This document shows, in pieces, positions 33,289 to 41,342 of a DNA stretch of 64,000 nucleotides. Positions within the stretch are counted from its first letter, which is position 1, and every line of letters begins with the position of its first letter. A program made the translations under genes and the position numbers. The DNA is from Bin87 sp034421995. Lineage in GTDB: Bacteria > Chloroflexota > Dehalococcoidia > Lucifugimonadales > UBA3495. The DNA is taken from positions 1-64,000 of the forward strand of contig DAOUJY010000154.1 of assembly GCA_034421995.1 (NCBI GenBank), written 5' to 3'. The notes beneath the pieces were generated by a model. It saw only the letters and a list, made by a program, of their open reading frames with translations, searched no databases and was not told the DNA's origin.

Positions 33289-33651
33289 ATGACTACGACC
33301 GACCCCATCGCGTACCACGTTGAACGCAGTTGGCATTTTCTGGAGCTGGTAGATAGTGAACTGGCAAACGGCGAACTGGAAGAAGCAAGCAACAAACTTT
33401 GGGGAGCCGCCGCCCACGCTATCAAAGCCGTTGCGGAGAAAAAGGGTTGGCAGCACGGTTCCCACGCCATGCTGGAAGAAACCGTACTGCGCCTGATTGA
33501 CGATGAAGGCGCTCCCCCAAGATTGCTTATCCATTACCGGAGCGCAAACTGGTTTCATACCCGATTTTACAGCGGCCCGCCGCGGCGCGAGCAAATCCTT
33601 GACGGCAAGCGAGAAATAGCCGAGTTCATGGAGTTGCTGGAAAGTCTCTGA
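33289..33651 (+). CDS. PaREP1/HEPN-like helical protein (copy 2)
   Basis: A 120-residue helical protein. ELEEASNKLWGAAAHAIKAV near residue 28, EKKGWQHGSHAML and WFHTRFYSGPPRREQI near 87 align with the protein at 22320-22679. The start ATG at 33289 follows GCAGAGG. It lies alone between the S9 peptidase and the GatC-like gene. Function is unknown; the family is HEPN-like by pattern. Confidence 0.72.
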   Translation: MTTTDPIAYHVERSWHFLELVDSELANGELEEASNKLWGAAAHAIKAVAEKKGWQHGSHAMLEETVLRLIDDEGAPPRLLIHYRSANWFHTRFYSGPPRREQILDGKREIAEFMELLESL

Positions 33652-33662
33652 CCTTGTGGCAA

Positions 33663-33707
33663 TTGTCAGAATCAGGATTTTCAGGATTACGGGATTAGCA
33701 GGATTGG
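33663..33707. repeat. Half copy of the GTCAGAATCAGGATT repeat
   Basis: TGTCAGAATCAGGATTTTCA followed by GGATTACGGGATTAGCAGGATT matches one arm of the full elements. It separates the HEPN-like gene from the GatC-like gene and ends eight bases before the latter's start. Confidence 0.75.
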
Positions 33708-33714
33708 ATGGACA

Positions 33715-33909
33715 ATGCCCGCCGCAGATTTTTCTCACGAACAAGTAAGGATGCTCGCCGAACTGGTGGGCATCTCCATCGACGACGCAGAGTTGCCCGA
33801 GGTGGCAAACCGCTTTGCCAGCCTGATGCAGGAGTTGGACCGGCTCCGGGAGATGGACCTGGAGGGCGTGGAGCCGGTTACGATATTTCCCGACGTCGAG
33901 GGCGGCTGA
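33715..33909 (+). CDS. Short GatC-like amidotransferase subunit
   Basis: A 64-residue protein with the GatC pattern: two helices (FSHEQVRMLAELVGISIDDA and VANRFASLMQELDRLREMDL) followed by EGVEPVTIFP. GatC stabilises the GatA amidase in the tRNA-dependent amidotransferase and is usually 90-100 residues, so this short form is more like the small partner of catabolic amidases (AtzG-type). The matching amidase is at 34678-36117, with a HEPN-MNT pair between them. The ribosome site is weak. Confidence 0.7.
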   Translation: MPAADFSHEQVRMLAELVGISIDDAELPEVANRFASLMQELDRLREMDLEGVEPVTIFPDVEGG

Positions 33910-34017
33910 CGGTATTGGCGCGTCCAAATCGGTCAAGGAGCCTGCCATGCTCTTGGAACTGGAAGCCTGCACAATTCCGCCGCCAGCCCCCGGTCGGTTC
34001 TGGAAGGCAGCGAAGAT

Positions 34018-34368
34018 GTGGGGATGATCCAGACGCTGACCCCAGCACTGCAAAATGCGGTGAAGGCCGGGGTTATCAAGCACTTCGAGTTCACCTACGA
34101 ACTCTCGTGGCAGTTTATAAAACGATGGCTGGAAATCAACGTCAGCCCAAACACGGGTGACGGCGTTACCAGGCGCGAGCTATTCAGATTGGGCGCAGAG
34201 AATCGCTTGATAGACGATGTTGACCGATGGATGCGCTACCACAGAGCGCGCAACCTGACATCACACACGTACCGTGAAACAACGGCCAACGAAGTTTATG
34301 CGGTAATCCCCGCTTTCTTGGAGGATGTTCGGCATTTGCTGGTAGCATTGGAGGCACGCAATGATTGA
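34018..34368 (+). CDS. HEPN protein of a HEPN-MNT pair (HI0074 family), N-terminus lost to a frameshift
   Basis: A 116-residue protein with the HI0074-type core VKAGVIKHFEFTYELSWQFI and the HEPN motif RARNLTSHTY (R-x4-H). Family members carry a further N-terminal helix. The matching residues, SLHNSAASPRSVLEGSED, are in the same frame just upstream (33964-34017), but no ATG, GTG or TTG start precedes them. An ATG at 33947 with GGAG upstream (MLLELE) is one base out of frame, which suggests deletion of one A near 33962-33964. The start shown is the first available GTG. In such pairs HEPN is the toxin RNase, neutralised by the MNT partner that overlaps its 3' end. Confidence 0.75.
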   Translation: MGMIQTLTPALQNAVKAGVIKHFEFTYELSWQFIKRWLEINVSPNTGDGVTRRELFRLGAENRLIDDVDRWMRYHRARNLTSHTYRETTANEVYAVIPAFLEDVRHLLVALEARND

Positions 34369-34681
34369 CGTGAAGCCGGAACAACTGGCCGAAATCAAAG
34401 GAATACTTGGCGAACACGTGCCCGGATGGGAAGTTCGCGCTTTCGGTTCCCGCGTTACCGGGCGGGTCAAACCATGGTCGGACCTTGACCTGGCAATTGC
34501 CGGCCCATCACCCCTGGGTTGGCAAAATGTCGCGCGATTGATCGAGGCTTTTCAAGAATCCACGTTGCCTTTCCGCGTTGACGTTCTGGACTGGCACGAT
34601 GTCTCGCCTTCGTTTCAGGCCATCATTGACCAGCAGTACGCAGTAATCCAAACGGGTGAAACCGCCGGAGTTACCGAATGA
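34361..34681 (+). CDS. MNT-type minimal nucleotidyltransferase
   Basis: A 106-residue protein with the polymerase-beta-type motif GSRVTGRVKPWSDLDLAI at about residues 29-46 and a third acidic position in FRVDVLDW. MNT proteins are antitoxins of HEPN toxins and can adenylylate them. It overlaps the HEPN gene by eight bases and the amidase start by four, so all three are translationally linked. Confidence 0.86.
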   Translation: MIDVKPEQLAEIKGILGEHVPGWEVRAFGSRVTGRVKPWSDLDLAIAGPSPLGWQNVARLIEAFQESTLPFRVDVLDWHDVSPSFQAIIDQQYAVIQTGETAGVTE

Positions 34682-36117
34682 CCGCATCCAGCAACCACGA
34701 TGAAATCGTCTTTCTGTCCGCCGAGGCGACTTCGGCGGCTATCCGCGCCGGGGAGTTCACGGCCACCGACGCGGTGAACGCCTACCTGCGGCGGATTGAC
34801 GCCATTGACGGCGAGATCAAGTCCTATATCACGGTGTGCCGCGAGGAGGCGCTGGGAGCGGCGGCGGACGCCGACGAGGCGATGCGTCGGGGAGATGATG
34901 CGGTAGTCGGCGGGGCCTTGTTCGGGGCGCCGGTGGCAATCAAGGACCAGTTCAACACCGACGGTATTCTCACCAGCAACGGTTCGCGGGCCTACGCGGA
35001 CACCGTGCCCTCGCAAGACGCCACGGTGGTGGCGCGGTTGAAGGCGGCAGGAGCGATCCTGCTGGGCAAACTGAACCTGAGCGAACTGGCCATGGGCGGC
35101 ACCGCCGATCCGCCCTACGGCACGCCGCAGAACCCCTGGCGACGGGAGCACACTCCGGGAGAGTCCAGCAGCGGATCGGGGGCGGCGCTGGCGGCGCATC
35201 TGTGCGCGGCCTCGGTGGGCGAGGATACCGGCGGCAGCGGACGCGGCCCGGCCTCGTACTGCAACGCCGTTGGATTGCGGCCCACGTTCACCCGCATCAG
35301 CAGGCACGGCATCACGCCGATGTGCTGGTTCATGGACGCCGCTTCGCCGATGACCAAAACGGTGCAGGACTGCGCGCTAGCGCTGGGAGCGGTGGCCGGA
35401 TACGACCCGTTGGACCCGACCACCAGCCGCCGGCCGGTGCCGGATTACCGGGGGATGCTTGACGGAGACATCCGAGGGATGAGGGTGGGGCGGATGACCG
35501 AACTGTGTGATGCGCCGGATATGCACGCCGACGTGCGGCGAGCTACCGACGCGGCCCTAGAAACGCTGGCCGGGCTGGGCGCTGAGGTGGTAGATGTATC
35601 GCTGCCGTTGACGGAAATCGCCGGGGCGATTTTCGTGGGCATCGCAGATACGGAAGGCGCCGGGGCGCGTGACGGGTTGATGCGGCGCGCGCCGGAGTTG
35701 CTGGACCGGGCATCGCGGACTCGATTGCAGTCCGCCGCGCTGGTTCCGGCCAAGGTGCAGAACCGGGCGATGAAGGCCCGGGCGCTGCTGAGGCGCCAGT
35801 TTGAGGAAGCCTTTGGGCAGGTGGACGTGCTGGTCTCGCCCACTGCGCCCTATCCCGCGCCGCGACACGACGCGCTGACCGCGCCCTTCGAGTCGGCGGA
35901 CGACGTGCGCCAGCGGTTCTTTTTCCGCCGGTCCTATACCGGGTGCTACCCGCTGGCGGGAATGCCGGCGGTGTCCATACCCGGCGGGTTCACGGAAGAC
36001 GGACTGCCCATCGGGTTGCAGCTGGGAGGCAGGCCTTTTGCCGAGGCCACGATCCTGCGTGCGGCATACGCCTACCAGGAAGCGACGGACTGGCATACGC
36101 GGCGGGCGCCGGTGTAA
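34678..36117 (+). CDS. Amidase-signature enzyme (GatA-like)
   Basis: A 479-residue amidase with the Ser-cisSer-Lys triad: Lys about 89 in VAIKDQFNTDG, the cis-Ser in ESSSGSGAAL (about 164) and the nucleophile in EDTGGSGRGPA (about 187). The canonical GGSSGGS is altered to GESSSGS. The C-terminal CYPLAGMPAVSIPGGF with GLPIGLQLGG is typical. A short GatC-like gene lies upstream, but no GatB is present, so a catabolic amidase is more likely than tRNA amidation. The start overlaps the MNT stop (ATGA). Confidence 0.87.
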   Translation: MTASSNHDEIVFLSAEATSAAIRAGEFTATDAVNAYLRRIDAIDGEIKSYITVCREEALGAAADADEAMRRGDDAVVGGALFGAPVAIKDQFNTDGILTSNGSRAYADTVPSQDATVVARLKAAGAILLGKLNLSELAMGGTADPPYGTPQNPWRREHTPGESSSGSGAALAAHLCAASVGEDTGGSGRGPASYCNAVGLRPTFTRISRHGITPMCWFMDAASPMTKTVQDCALALGAVAGYDPLDPTTSRRPVPDYRGMLDGDIRGMRVGRMTELCDAPDMHADVRRATDAALETLAGLGAEVVDVSLPLTEIAGAIFVGIADTEGAGARDGLMRRAPELLDRASRTRLQSAALVPAKVQNRAMKARALLRRQFEEAFGQVDVLVSPTAPYPAPRHDALTAPFESADDVRQRFFFRRSYTGCYPLAGMPAVSIPGGFTEDGLPIGLQLGGRPFAEATILRAAYAYQEATDWHTRRAPV

Positions 36118-36141
36118 GGGACCCGGGGCCTTTCTAATCTT

Positions 36142-36231
36142 CGTCAGAATCAGGATTTACCGGATTTCAGGATTTCCAGGATGCGCTCTAATCCTGCCAA
36201 TCCCCTAATCCTGAAAATCCTGATTCTGACA
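36142..36231. repeat. Inverted-repeat element, GTCAGAATCAGGATT family
   Basis: The arms CGTCAGAATCAGGATTTACC and AAAATCCTGATTCTGACA surround degenerate AGGATT/AATCCT units. It lies directly downstream of the amidase gene. Confidence 0.8.
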
Positions 36232-36262
36232 ATTACGGCGAGAATGGAAAGGCCCGGGTATA

Positions 36263-36390
36263 GGACCGTAACTGTTCAGACTTGAGGGGTGGAACTCCAA
36301 ATCCGGTGGTACAGACATTCTTGTCTGTACTGGCCGCCGCAGACAGGAATGTCTGCGCCACCTGAACTCTGAACAGTTACATAAGACCGT
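36263..36390. repeat. Inverted-repeat element, ACAGACATTCTTGTCTGT type
   Basis: The outer arms ACCGTAACTGTTCAGA and TCTGAACAGTTAC...ACCGT enclose two palindromes, ACAGACATTCTTGTCTGT and GCAGACAGGAATGTCTGC. This type is seen only once in the window. With the preceding element it fills the 309-base gap before the SDR gene. Confidence 0.7.
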
Positions 36391-36426
36391 CTTCGATGGA
36401 CGAAAGTCGGCAGAGAGGTGACAAGG

Positions 36427-37275
36427 ATGAGTTTGGAAGGCAAAGTTGCGTTGATTACGGGAGCCGGCGGAATGCGCGGCGTGGGACGGGCGACGGCCCT
36501 CAAACTGGCGTCGTTGGGCGCGGACGTGGCGATTACTGATGTCCGGCGTCCTGTGGACGACCTGCCGCCGCACGAAGTACGGGCCGAGTGGCAGTCCATC
36601 GACAGCGTGGCCGAGGAGGTGCGCAGCCTGGGCCGGCAGGCGCATCCCATCTACGCCGACCTGTCCAACAGTGATGATATCGAGGGCCTGGTGGCCGAGA
36701 CCGTGAACCACTACGGCCGCCTGGACATCATGGTCAACAACGCCCGGGCCATCATCGGACGGGATAAGGTGCCGGTTACCGAGTTGGACGAAGATGTCTG
36801 GCAGCATTTTCTCGCCATCAACACCACCGCCGTTTTCCTGTGCACCAAGCACGCCGGCCGGGAGATGGTGCGGTTGGGCAACGGCGGTCGGGTGGTCAAC
36901 ATCGCCAGCAACGCCGGCAAGCAGGCCAGCGCCGACGGGGCCGCCTATTCCGCCAGCAAGTTCGCCGTCATCGGCCTGACCCAGGCCTCGGCCATGGACC
37001 TGGCGCCTCACGGCATAACGGTCAACGCCGTCTGCCCCGGCCCCATCAACACCGACCGGATGAGCTACTGGGAGCGCGACCAGGCCGCTCAACGGGGCAT
37101 AACCCAGGAGGAGTTCCGGGCGCAGGTGGTGGCCTCCTCAGCGGACCGGACTCCGCTGGGACGCATTGCCGAGCCGGAGGACGTGGCCAACCTGGTGGCA
37201 TTCCTGGCCGGGCCGGACTCTGGCCTGATCACCGGACAGTCTTACAATGTGAATGGCGGGATACTGTTCCACTGA
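36427..37275 (+). CDS. Short-chain dehydrogenase/reductase
   Basis: A 282-residue classical SDR. The cofactor motif is TGAGGMRGVG near residue 12, followed by ITDVRRP, NNARAI near 97, the catalytic Ser in NIASNAG and YSASK near 174, then VCPGPINTDR. The Asp after the second strand suggests NAD(H) preference. The C-terminus ends SGLITGQSYNVNGGILF. The ATG at 36427 has GAGAGG eight bases upstream. Its substrate is unknown. Confidence 0.88.
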   Translation: MSLEGKVALITGAGGMRGVGRATALKLASLGADVAITDVRRPVDDLPPHEVRAEWQSIDSVAEEVRSLGRQAHPIYADLSNSDDIEGLVAETVNHYGRLDIMVNNARAIIGRDKVPVTELDEDVWQHFLAINTTAVFLCTKHAGREMVRLGNGGRVVNIASNAGKQASADGAAYSASKFAVIGLTQASAMDLAPHGITVNAVCPGPINTDRMSYWERDQAAQRGITQEEFRAQVVASSADRTPLGRIAEPEDVANLVAFLAGPDSGLITGQSYNVNGGILFH

Positions 37276-37330
37276 TGGCGGGCTGGCGGCATGGCGCCGA
37301 ATTGGCCATCAGTGAATGGAGGTCATTACA

Positions 37331-38146
37331 ATGACGATGGGGTACGAGAATCCATTTCCCGGGATGGATCCTTACCTGGAACATCCGCATATCTGGCCAG
37401 GATTTCACAATCGGCTGATTACACACATGGCGGATGACCTGGCCGGCCGTTTGCCGTCCAATTATCGGATTGATATACAGGAACGCACCGAGATAGCTAC
37501 GGTGCATGATTCAGACACAAGCCCACCCTACGTGATTCCGGATGCCCTGCTAATGGAAGCATCGGCTGCGCTGGGCCGGCGCGAAGCAGGGGTTACCACC
37601 GTTGCCGTCCCGCCGGAGAATGGCGTCGCAGTTCGAGTGGCAATGCCAGAGGAAGTGCGGGTCGCTTGGCTGTACATACAACGTATGCCGGATTGGAAAG
37701 TGGTCACCGTGGTCGAGGTACTGTCGCCAACCAACAAAATCCGTGGCGAGGGTCGGGAGAACTACCTGCACAAGCGAGCGGAATTTTTCAACTCGCGAGT
37801 CAGTTTGGTTGAGATTGACTTGCTGCGCCGGTGGGAGCCGATGCCGCTGGAAACGGTGGCGCCGCTCAGCCACTACCGTATTCTGGTGTGCCGGGGCTGG
37901 CAACGGCCCAACGCCGTTCTGTATCCGTTCAGCGTGGAGCAGGATATTCCCAAGTTCACGCTGCCCTTACAACCGGGAGACGACGAACCTGAAGTTGACC
38001 TGGGCGCTCTGGTGAGTGAAACGCACCGGCGAGGGCGGTACGGTCAGATAGCGGGCTACGCTAACCGGCCGCCGGCGCCGGCATTTGCCGCCGAGGTCCA
38101 AACGTGGGTGGACTCTCGCCTGGAACCGTTTCGGCCGCCGGATTAG
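37331..38146 (+). CDS. DUF4058 protein, first of three tandem copies
   Basis: A 271-residue DUF4058 protein. It starts with the signature NPFPGMDPYLEHP, has WKVVTVVEVLSPTNKIRGEG near residue 117, YLHKRAEFF, then VSLVEIDLLRRWEPMPL near 155 and LYPFSVEQDIPKFTLPL. The E-x-LSPxNK...VEIDLLR pattern is nuclease-like (PD-(D/E)XK type) but activity is unproven. The ATG at 37331 has GGAGG eight bases upstream. It follows the SDR gene on the same strand. Confidence 0.85.
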   Translation: MTMGYENPFPGMDPYLEHPHIWPGFHNRLITHMADDLAGRLPSNYRIDIQERTEIATVHDSDTSPPYVIPDALLMEASAALGRREAGVTTVAVPPENGVAVRVAMPEEVRVAWLYIQRMPDWKVVTVVEVLSPTNKIRGEGRENYLHKRAEFFNSRVSLVEIDLLRRWEPMPLETVAPLSHYRILVCRGWQRPNAVLYPFSVEQDIPKFTLPLQPGDDEPEVDLGALVSETHRRGRYGQIAGYANRPPAPAFAAEVQTWVDSRLEPFRPPD

Positions 38147-38161
38147 TTCGGGAAGGATGGG

Positions 38162-38971
38162 ATGCTAATGAATTACGGCAACCCGTTTCCGGGGATGAAT
38201 CCGTACCTGGAGCGGCCGCGCCTCTGGGCGGAAGTTCACAGCGAGCTGATAGCCATGCTATGGTCAAATCTAGGCGCACAAATGCCCTTTGGCTACCGGC
38301 TGGCGATCGAACAACGATTGGAGATTTGGGAGGCGCCGTCCGTTGACGACAGGCCTAGGTTCGTCGTTCCCGACCTGTCGATAACCGAGGGTAGGGAGAT
38401 ACAACGAGAAGTTGCGCTCAAAGAGCGAACAATTCCCGAAGGCGGAATCATGGTAATGACGCCCGTGCCCACACGGGTCACGTACCTGGAAGTACGAACG
38501 GCGTCCGATCAAGTTGTAACGGTGGTGGAAGTCCTGTCACCCGCCAATAAAACACCGGGCCGAGGACGAACGGAATACTTGAGCAAGAGGGACGACGTTC
38601 TCGCGTCGGAGGTCAACCTGGTGGAAATCGACCTGCTTCGGGCCGGCGAGCCGATGCCGCTGGCGACGGTAGTTCCCGATTACCACTACCGGATTCTGGT
38701 AAGCCGGGAGTGGCAGCGTCCTAACGCTAACCTGTTTCCCTTCATGGTACAGGACTCCATTCCCAAGTTTCCGCTGCCGTTGCGAGCGGGCGATAATGAA
38801 CTGCAGGTTGACCTGAGGATGTTGCTGGAACAGATGCATCAGACCGGGCGGTACAATGGCTTCGTCGATTACGCTACGCCTACGCCAGGGCCGGCTCTGG
38901 ATAATGAAACGCAACAGTGGATAGATGAACGTCTGGCGGCGTTCCGGGAGCGAGTTGCGGAGGACGGATGA
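38162..38971 (+). CDS. DUF4058 protein, second of three tandem copies
   Basis: A 269-residue protein with the same layout: NPFPGMNPYLERP, VVTVVEVLSPANKTPGRGRT, VNLVEIDLLRAGEPMPL and LFPFMVQDSIPKFPLPL. It is closer to the third copy than to the first. It starts 15 bases after the first copy, with GGAAGG upstream, and its end overlaps the third copy by four bases. Confidence 0.85.
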   Translation: MLMNYGNPFPGMNPYLERPRLWAEVHSELIAMLWSNLGAQMPFGYRLAIEQRLEIWEAPSVDDRPRFVVPDLSITEGREIQREVALKERTIPEGGIMVMTPVPTRVTYLEVRTASDQVVTVVEVLSPANKTPGRGRTEYLSKRDDVLASEVNLVEIDLLRAGEPMPLATVVPDYHYRILVSREWQRPNANLFPFMVQDSIPKFPLPLRAGDNELQVDLRMLLEQMHQTGRYNGFVDYATPTPGPALDNETQQWIDERLAAFRERVAEDG

Positions 38972-39771
38972 CGACGAATTACGACAACCCATTTCCGGGG
39001 ATGAATCCCTATTTGGAGCAACCCAGGTTTTGGCCAGGCGTCCACAACGACTTGATTGCCCAAATGCGAACCAACCTGGGGCCGCAACTGCCGCCCCAAT
39101 ACCGCATGGAGATTAACGAACGGTTTGAGATCGATGTTGCCCCGCCGGTTGACAATGAAGCGCCACGGGGCATTATCCCAGACCTTTCGATAACCACAGA
39201 GCGTGGCGACGCTGGTGGGGTTTTGGTTGCTGAGCCGCCCGCGCCGGAGGGCGGCGTTCTGGTACAGACGCCGGCGCCGGTGCGGGTCACCTATCTGGAA
39301 GTGCGGCAAGCTCCCGACGACCGTGTGGTGACGGTGGTGGAAATCCTGTCGCCCAGCAACAAGGCACCGGGCAGCGGACGGACGGACTATATTCGCAAGC
39401 GCGAGGATATTCTGACATCACCCGTCAACCTGGTGGAGATTGACCTGCTGCGGGGCGGCGAACCGATGCCGCTGACGACGCCGGTTCCCCCATGTCATTA
39501 CCGGATTTTGGTCAGTCGAGAAAGGTGGCGGCCTTCCGCCCGTCTGTTTCCCTTTACGGTTATGAACGCCATCCCCAAGTTTCCGCTGCCACTGCTGGAA
39601 GGCGACGCCAAGATAGAGGCGGACATTGGCCCGTTGCTGGCCGGTATGCACCACACGGGCCGCTACAATATGGCCGTCAACTATGACCAGCCGCCGCCGG
39701 GACCATCTCTAGATGCGGCAACTCTGCAATGGTTGGATGAGCGATTAGCGGCGTTCCGGCAGTCGGCATAA
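38968..39771 (+). CDS. DUF4058 protein, third of three tandem copies
   Basis: A 267-residue protein with NPFPGMNPYLEQP, VVTVVEILSPSNKAPGSGRT, VNLVEIDLLRGGEPMPL and LFPFTVMNAIPKFPLPL. It starts inside the stop of the second copy (ATGA). The conserved blocks are nearly identical between copies 2 and 3, whereas the 60-residue segment before the VVTVVE block varies, suggesting that segment sets specificity. Confidence 0.85.
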   Translation: MTTNYDNPFPGMNPYLEQPRFWPGVHNDLIAQMRTNLGPQLPPQYRMEINERFEIDVAPPVDNEAPRGIIPDLSITTERGDAGGVLVAEPPAPEGGVLVQTPAPVRVTYLEVRQAPDDRVVTVVEILSPSNKAPGSGRTDYIRKREDILTSPVNLVEIDLLRGGEPMPLTTPVPPCHYRILVSRERWRPSARLFPFTVMNAIPKFPLPLLEGDAKIEADIGPLLAGMHHTGRYNMAVNYDQPPPGPSLDAATLQWLDERLAAFRQSA

Positions 39772-39810
39772 GCTCAACATCCGCCAGCCCACAAAGCGAG
39801 GTGTCAACAA

Positions 39811-40770
39811 ATGCAGTACGGAATTACCCTGCCCGGGCGCGGCCCGCTTTCCACCCCGGACAATCTGGCTACCATCGCCCAAAAGGCCGAGTCCCTGGGC
39901 TTCGACTCCATCGCCCTCGGCGACCACATCCTGGTGCCCAAGAACATCGACTCGGACTATCCCTATACCGAAACCGGCGAATTCCCCGGCTCGGCTTCGG
40001 GCCAGGCTATGGAGCAGATCACGGCGCTGGCCTACATGGCCGGCTGCACCCAGAAAATCCGTCTGGCGACATCGGTACTGATCGTGCCGCATCGCAACCC
40101 GCTGGTGGCGGCCAAGGCGCTGGCCACGCTGGACGTGCTTTCCGGCGGCCGGCTCATCGTCGGCGTCGGCGTGGGCTGGTGCCGGGAGGAGTTTGACGCG
40201 GTGGGATGCGAGCCATTCGACGAGCGCGGCGCCGTTACCGACGAGTACATTCGCGCCTTCAAGGAGTTGTGGACGTCGGACGACCCCAAGTTCGAGGGCA
40301 AGTACGTCAGCTTCTCTGACATCTGGTTCCTGCCCAAGCCGATCCAGAAACCGCATCCGCCCTTCTGGGTGGGCGGCGAGAGCCGGCCGGCCATCCGCCG
40401 CGCCGCCACCCTGTGCGATGGCTGGTATCCCATCGGGAACAATCCCGCCTTCCCGGTGGGAACGCCCGAAGCGTTGCAGTCCAGCATGGGCCGCCTGCGC
40501 GGCGTCGCCGAACGGGCCGGTCGCAACCCGGACGAAATCCAGATCATCTACCGCTCCCACGACTACCGCATCACCGGCGCGGACACCAGCGCCGACCGGA
40601 CCAAGTTCACCGGCAGCGGCGAGCAGATCGCCGGCGACATCCGCCAGTACGAAGAGATGGGGGTCAGCTACCTGGTGCTGGACATTGCCCGCCTCAGCGC
40701 CGACGGCAACCTGGAGGAAACCCTGGGACACCTGGAGGACTTCACCACGCAGGTGGCGGCGAGAGTCTAG
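39811..40770 (+). CDS. Luciferase-like (LLM) flavin-dependent oxidoreductase (copy 1)
   Basis: A 319-residue bacterial-luciferase-fold TIM barrel. Features: MQYGITLPGRGP, ESLGFDSIALGDH near residue 27, KIRLATSVLIVPHRNPLVAA near 84, DVLSGGRLIVGVGVGWCREE near 107 and PFWVGGESRPAIRRAA near 185. Members use reduced F420 or FMN; the F420-type length and GVGVGW motif are typical. The substrate is unknown. SAR202-type Chloroflexota carry large expansions of this family. A GCGAGGTG stretch precedes the ATG. Confidence 0.87.
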   Translation: MQYGITLPGRGPLSTPDNLATIAQKAESLGFDSIALGDHILVPKNIDSDYPYTETGEFPGSASGQAMEQITALAYMAGCTQKIRLATSVLIVPHRNPLVAAKALATLDVLSGGRLIVGVGVGWCREEFDAVGCEPFDERGAVTDEYIRAFKELWTSDDPKFEGKYVSFSDIWFLPKPIQKPHPPFWVGGESRPAIRRAATLCDGWYPIGNNPAFPVGTPEALQSSMGRLRGVAERAGRNPDEIQIIYRSHDYRITGADTSADRTKFTGSGEQIAGDIRQYEEMGVSYLVLDIARLSADGNLEETLGHLEDFTTQVAARV

Positions 40771-40774
40771 GCAT

Positions 40775-41305
40775 ATGGCAACTCCGAATACTCCGGTTGC
40801 CGATGACCCCGGGCGCACCGGGAGTGGGTTTGCGGCGTTGGCCGTCAGGCATTTCGCCGCAACACTGCTGGTACTGGTCGAGTTCGTGCTGGTGCAAGCG
40901 GTAGCCATTGGTCTTACGACGGGAGTATATTTTCTGATACCGTTGCTGGAAACTGGCGCAGAGGCGAGTTTTGAGGATTGGCGGAAAATTTTCCAGGTGG
41001 TCAGCCCAACCGTAGGCATATCGGGAGGTGCAGGAATCGTGCTTTCGACCATCATATACGCCAGGCAGGCACAGCAGTCCGAAGCCAGGCGGCAGGAAGA
41101 ACAGGCCAAACGGCTGGAAGAACAAACCAAACGACAGGAAGAACAAGCCAAACGGCAGGTGGCAGAAGCGGAAGCGCGAGTGGCCCAAGCTCAGGCTGAG
41201 ACGGCTCAGGCGAACGAGCGCGCAGCGCTGGCCGAAGTGCAGCGGCTGCGAACCCGGCTGGCTGAACTGGAAAACGGCGATTCCGACCATCGGGCATCCT
41301 CATAG
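40775..41305 (+). CDS. Membrane protein with long C-terminal coiled coil
   Basis: A 176-residue protein with two hydrophobic segments at about residues 28-56 (LLVLVEFVLVQAVAIGLTTG) and 78-93, then a charged coiled coil from about 100 with QEEQAKR/LEEQTKR heptad repeats and an Ala/Glu-rich stretch. It starts four bases after the LLM stop, without a clear ribosome site. I do not recognise the family. The short QEEQ repeats are nearly identical at DNA level, so repeat number may vary. Confidence 0.55.
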   Translation: MATPNTPVADDPGRTGSGFAALAVRHFAATLLVLVEFVLVQAVAIGLTTGVYFLIPLLETGAEASFEDWRKIFQVVSPTVGISGGAGIVLSTIIYARQAQQSEARRQEEQAKRLEEQTKRQEEQAKRQVAEAEARVAQAQAETAQANERAALAEVQRLRTRLAELENGDSDHRASS

Positions 41306-41342
41306 CGGAACCGGGAAGCGAACGCGGCGCGGGTTATCGTTG

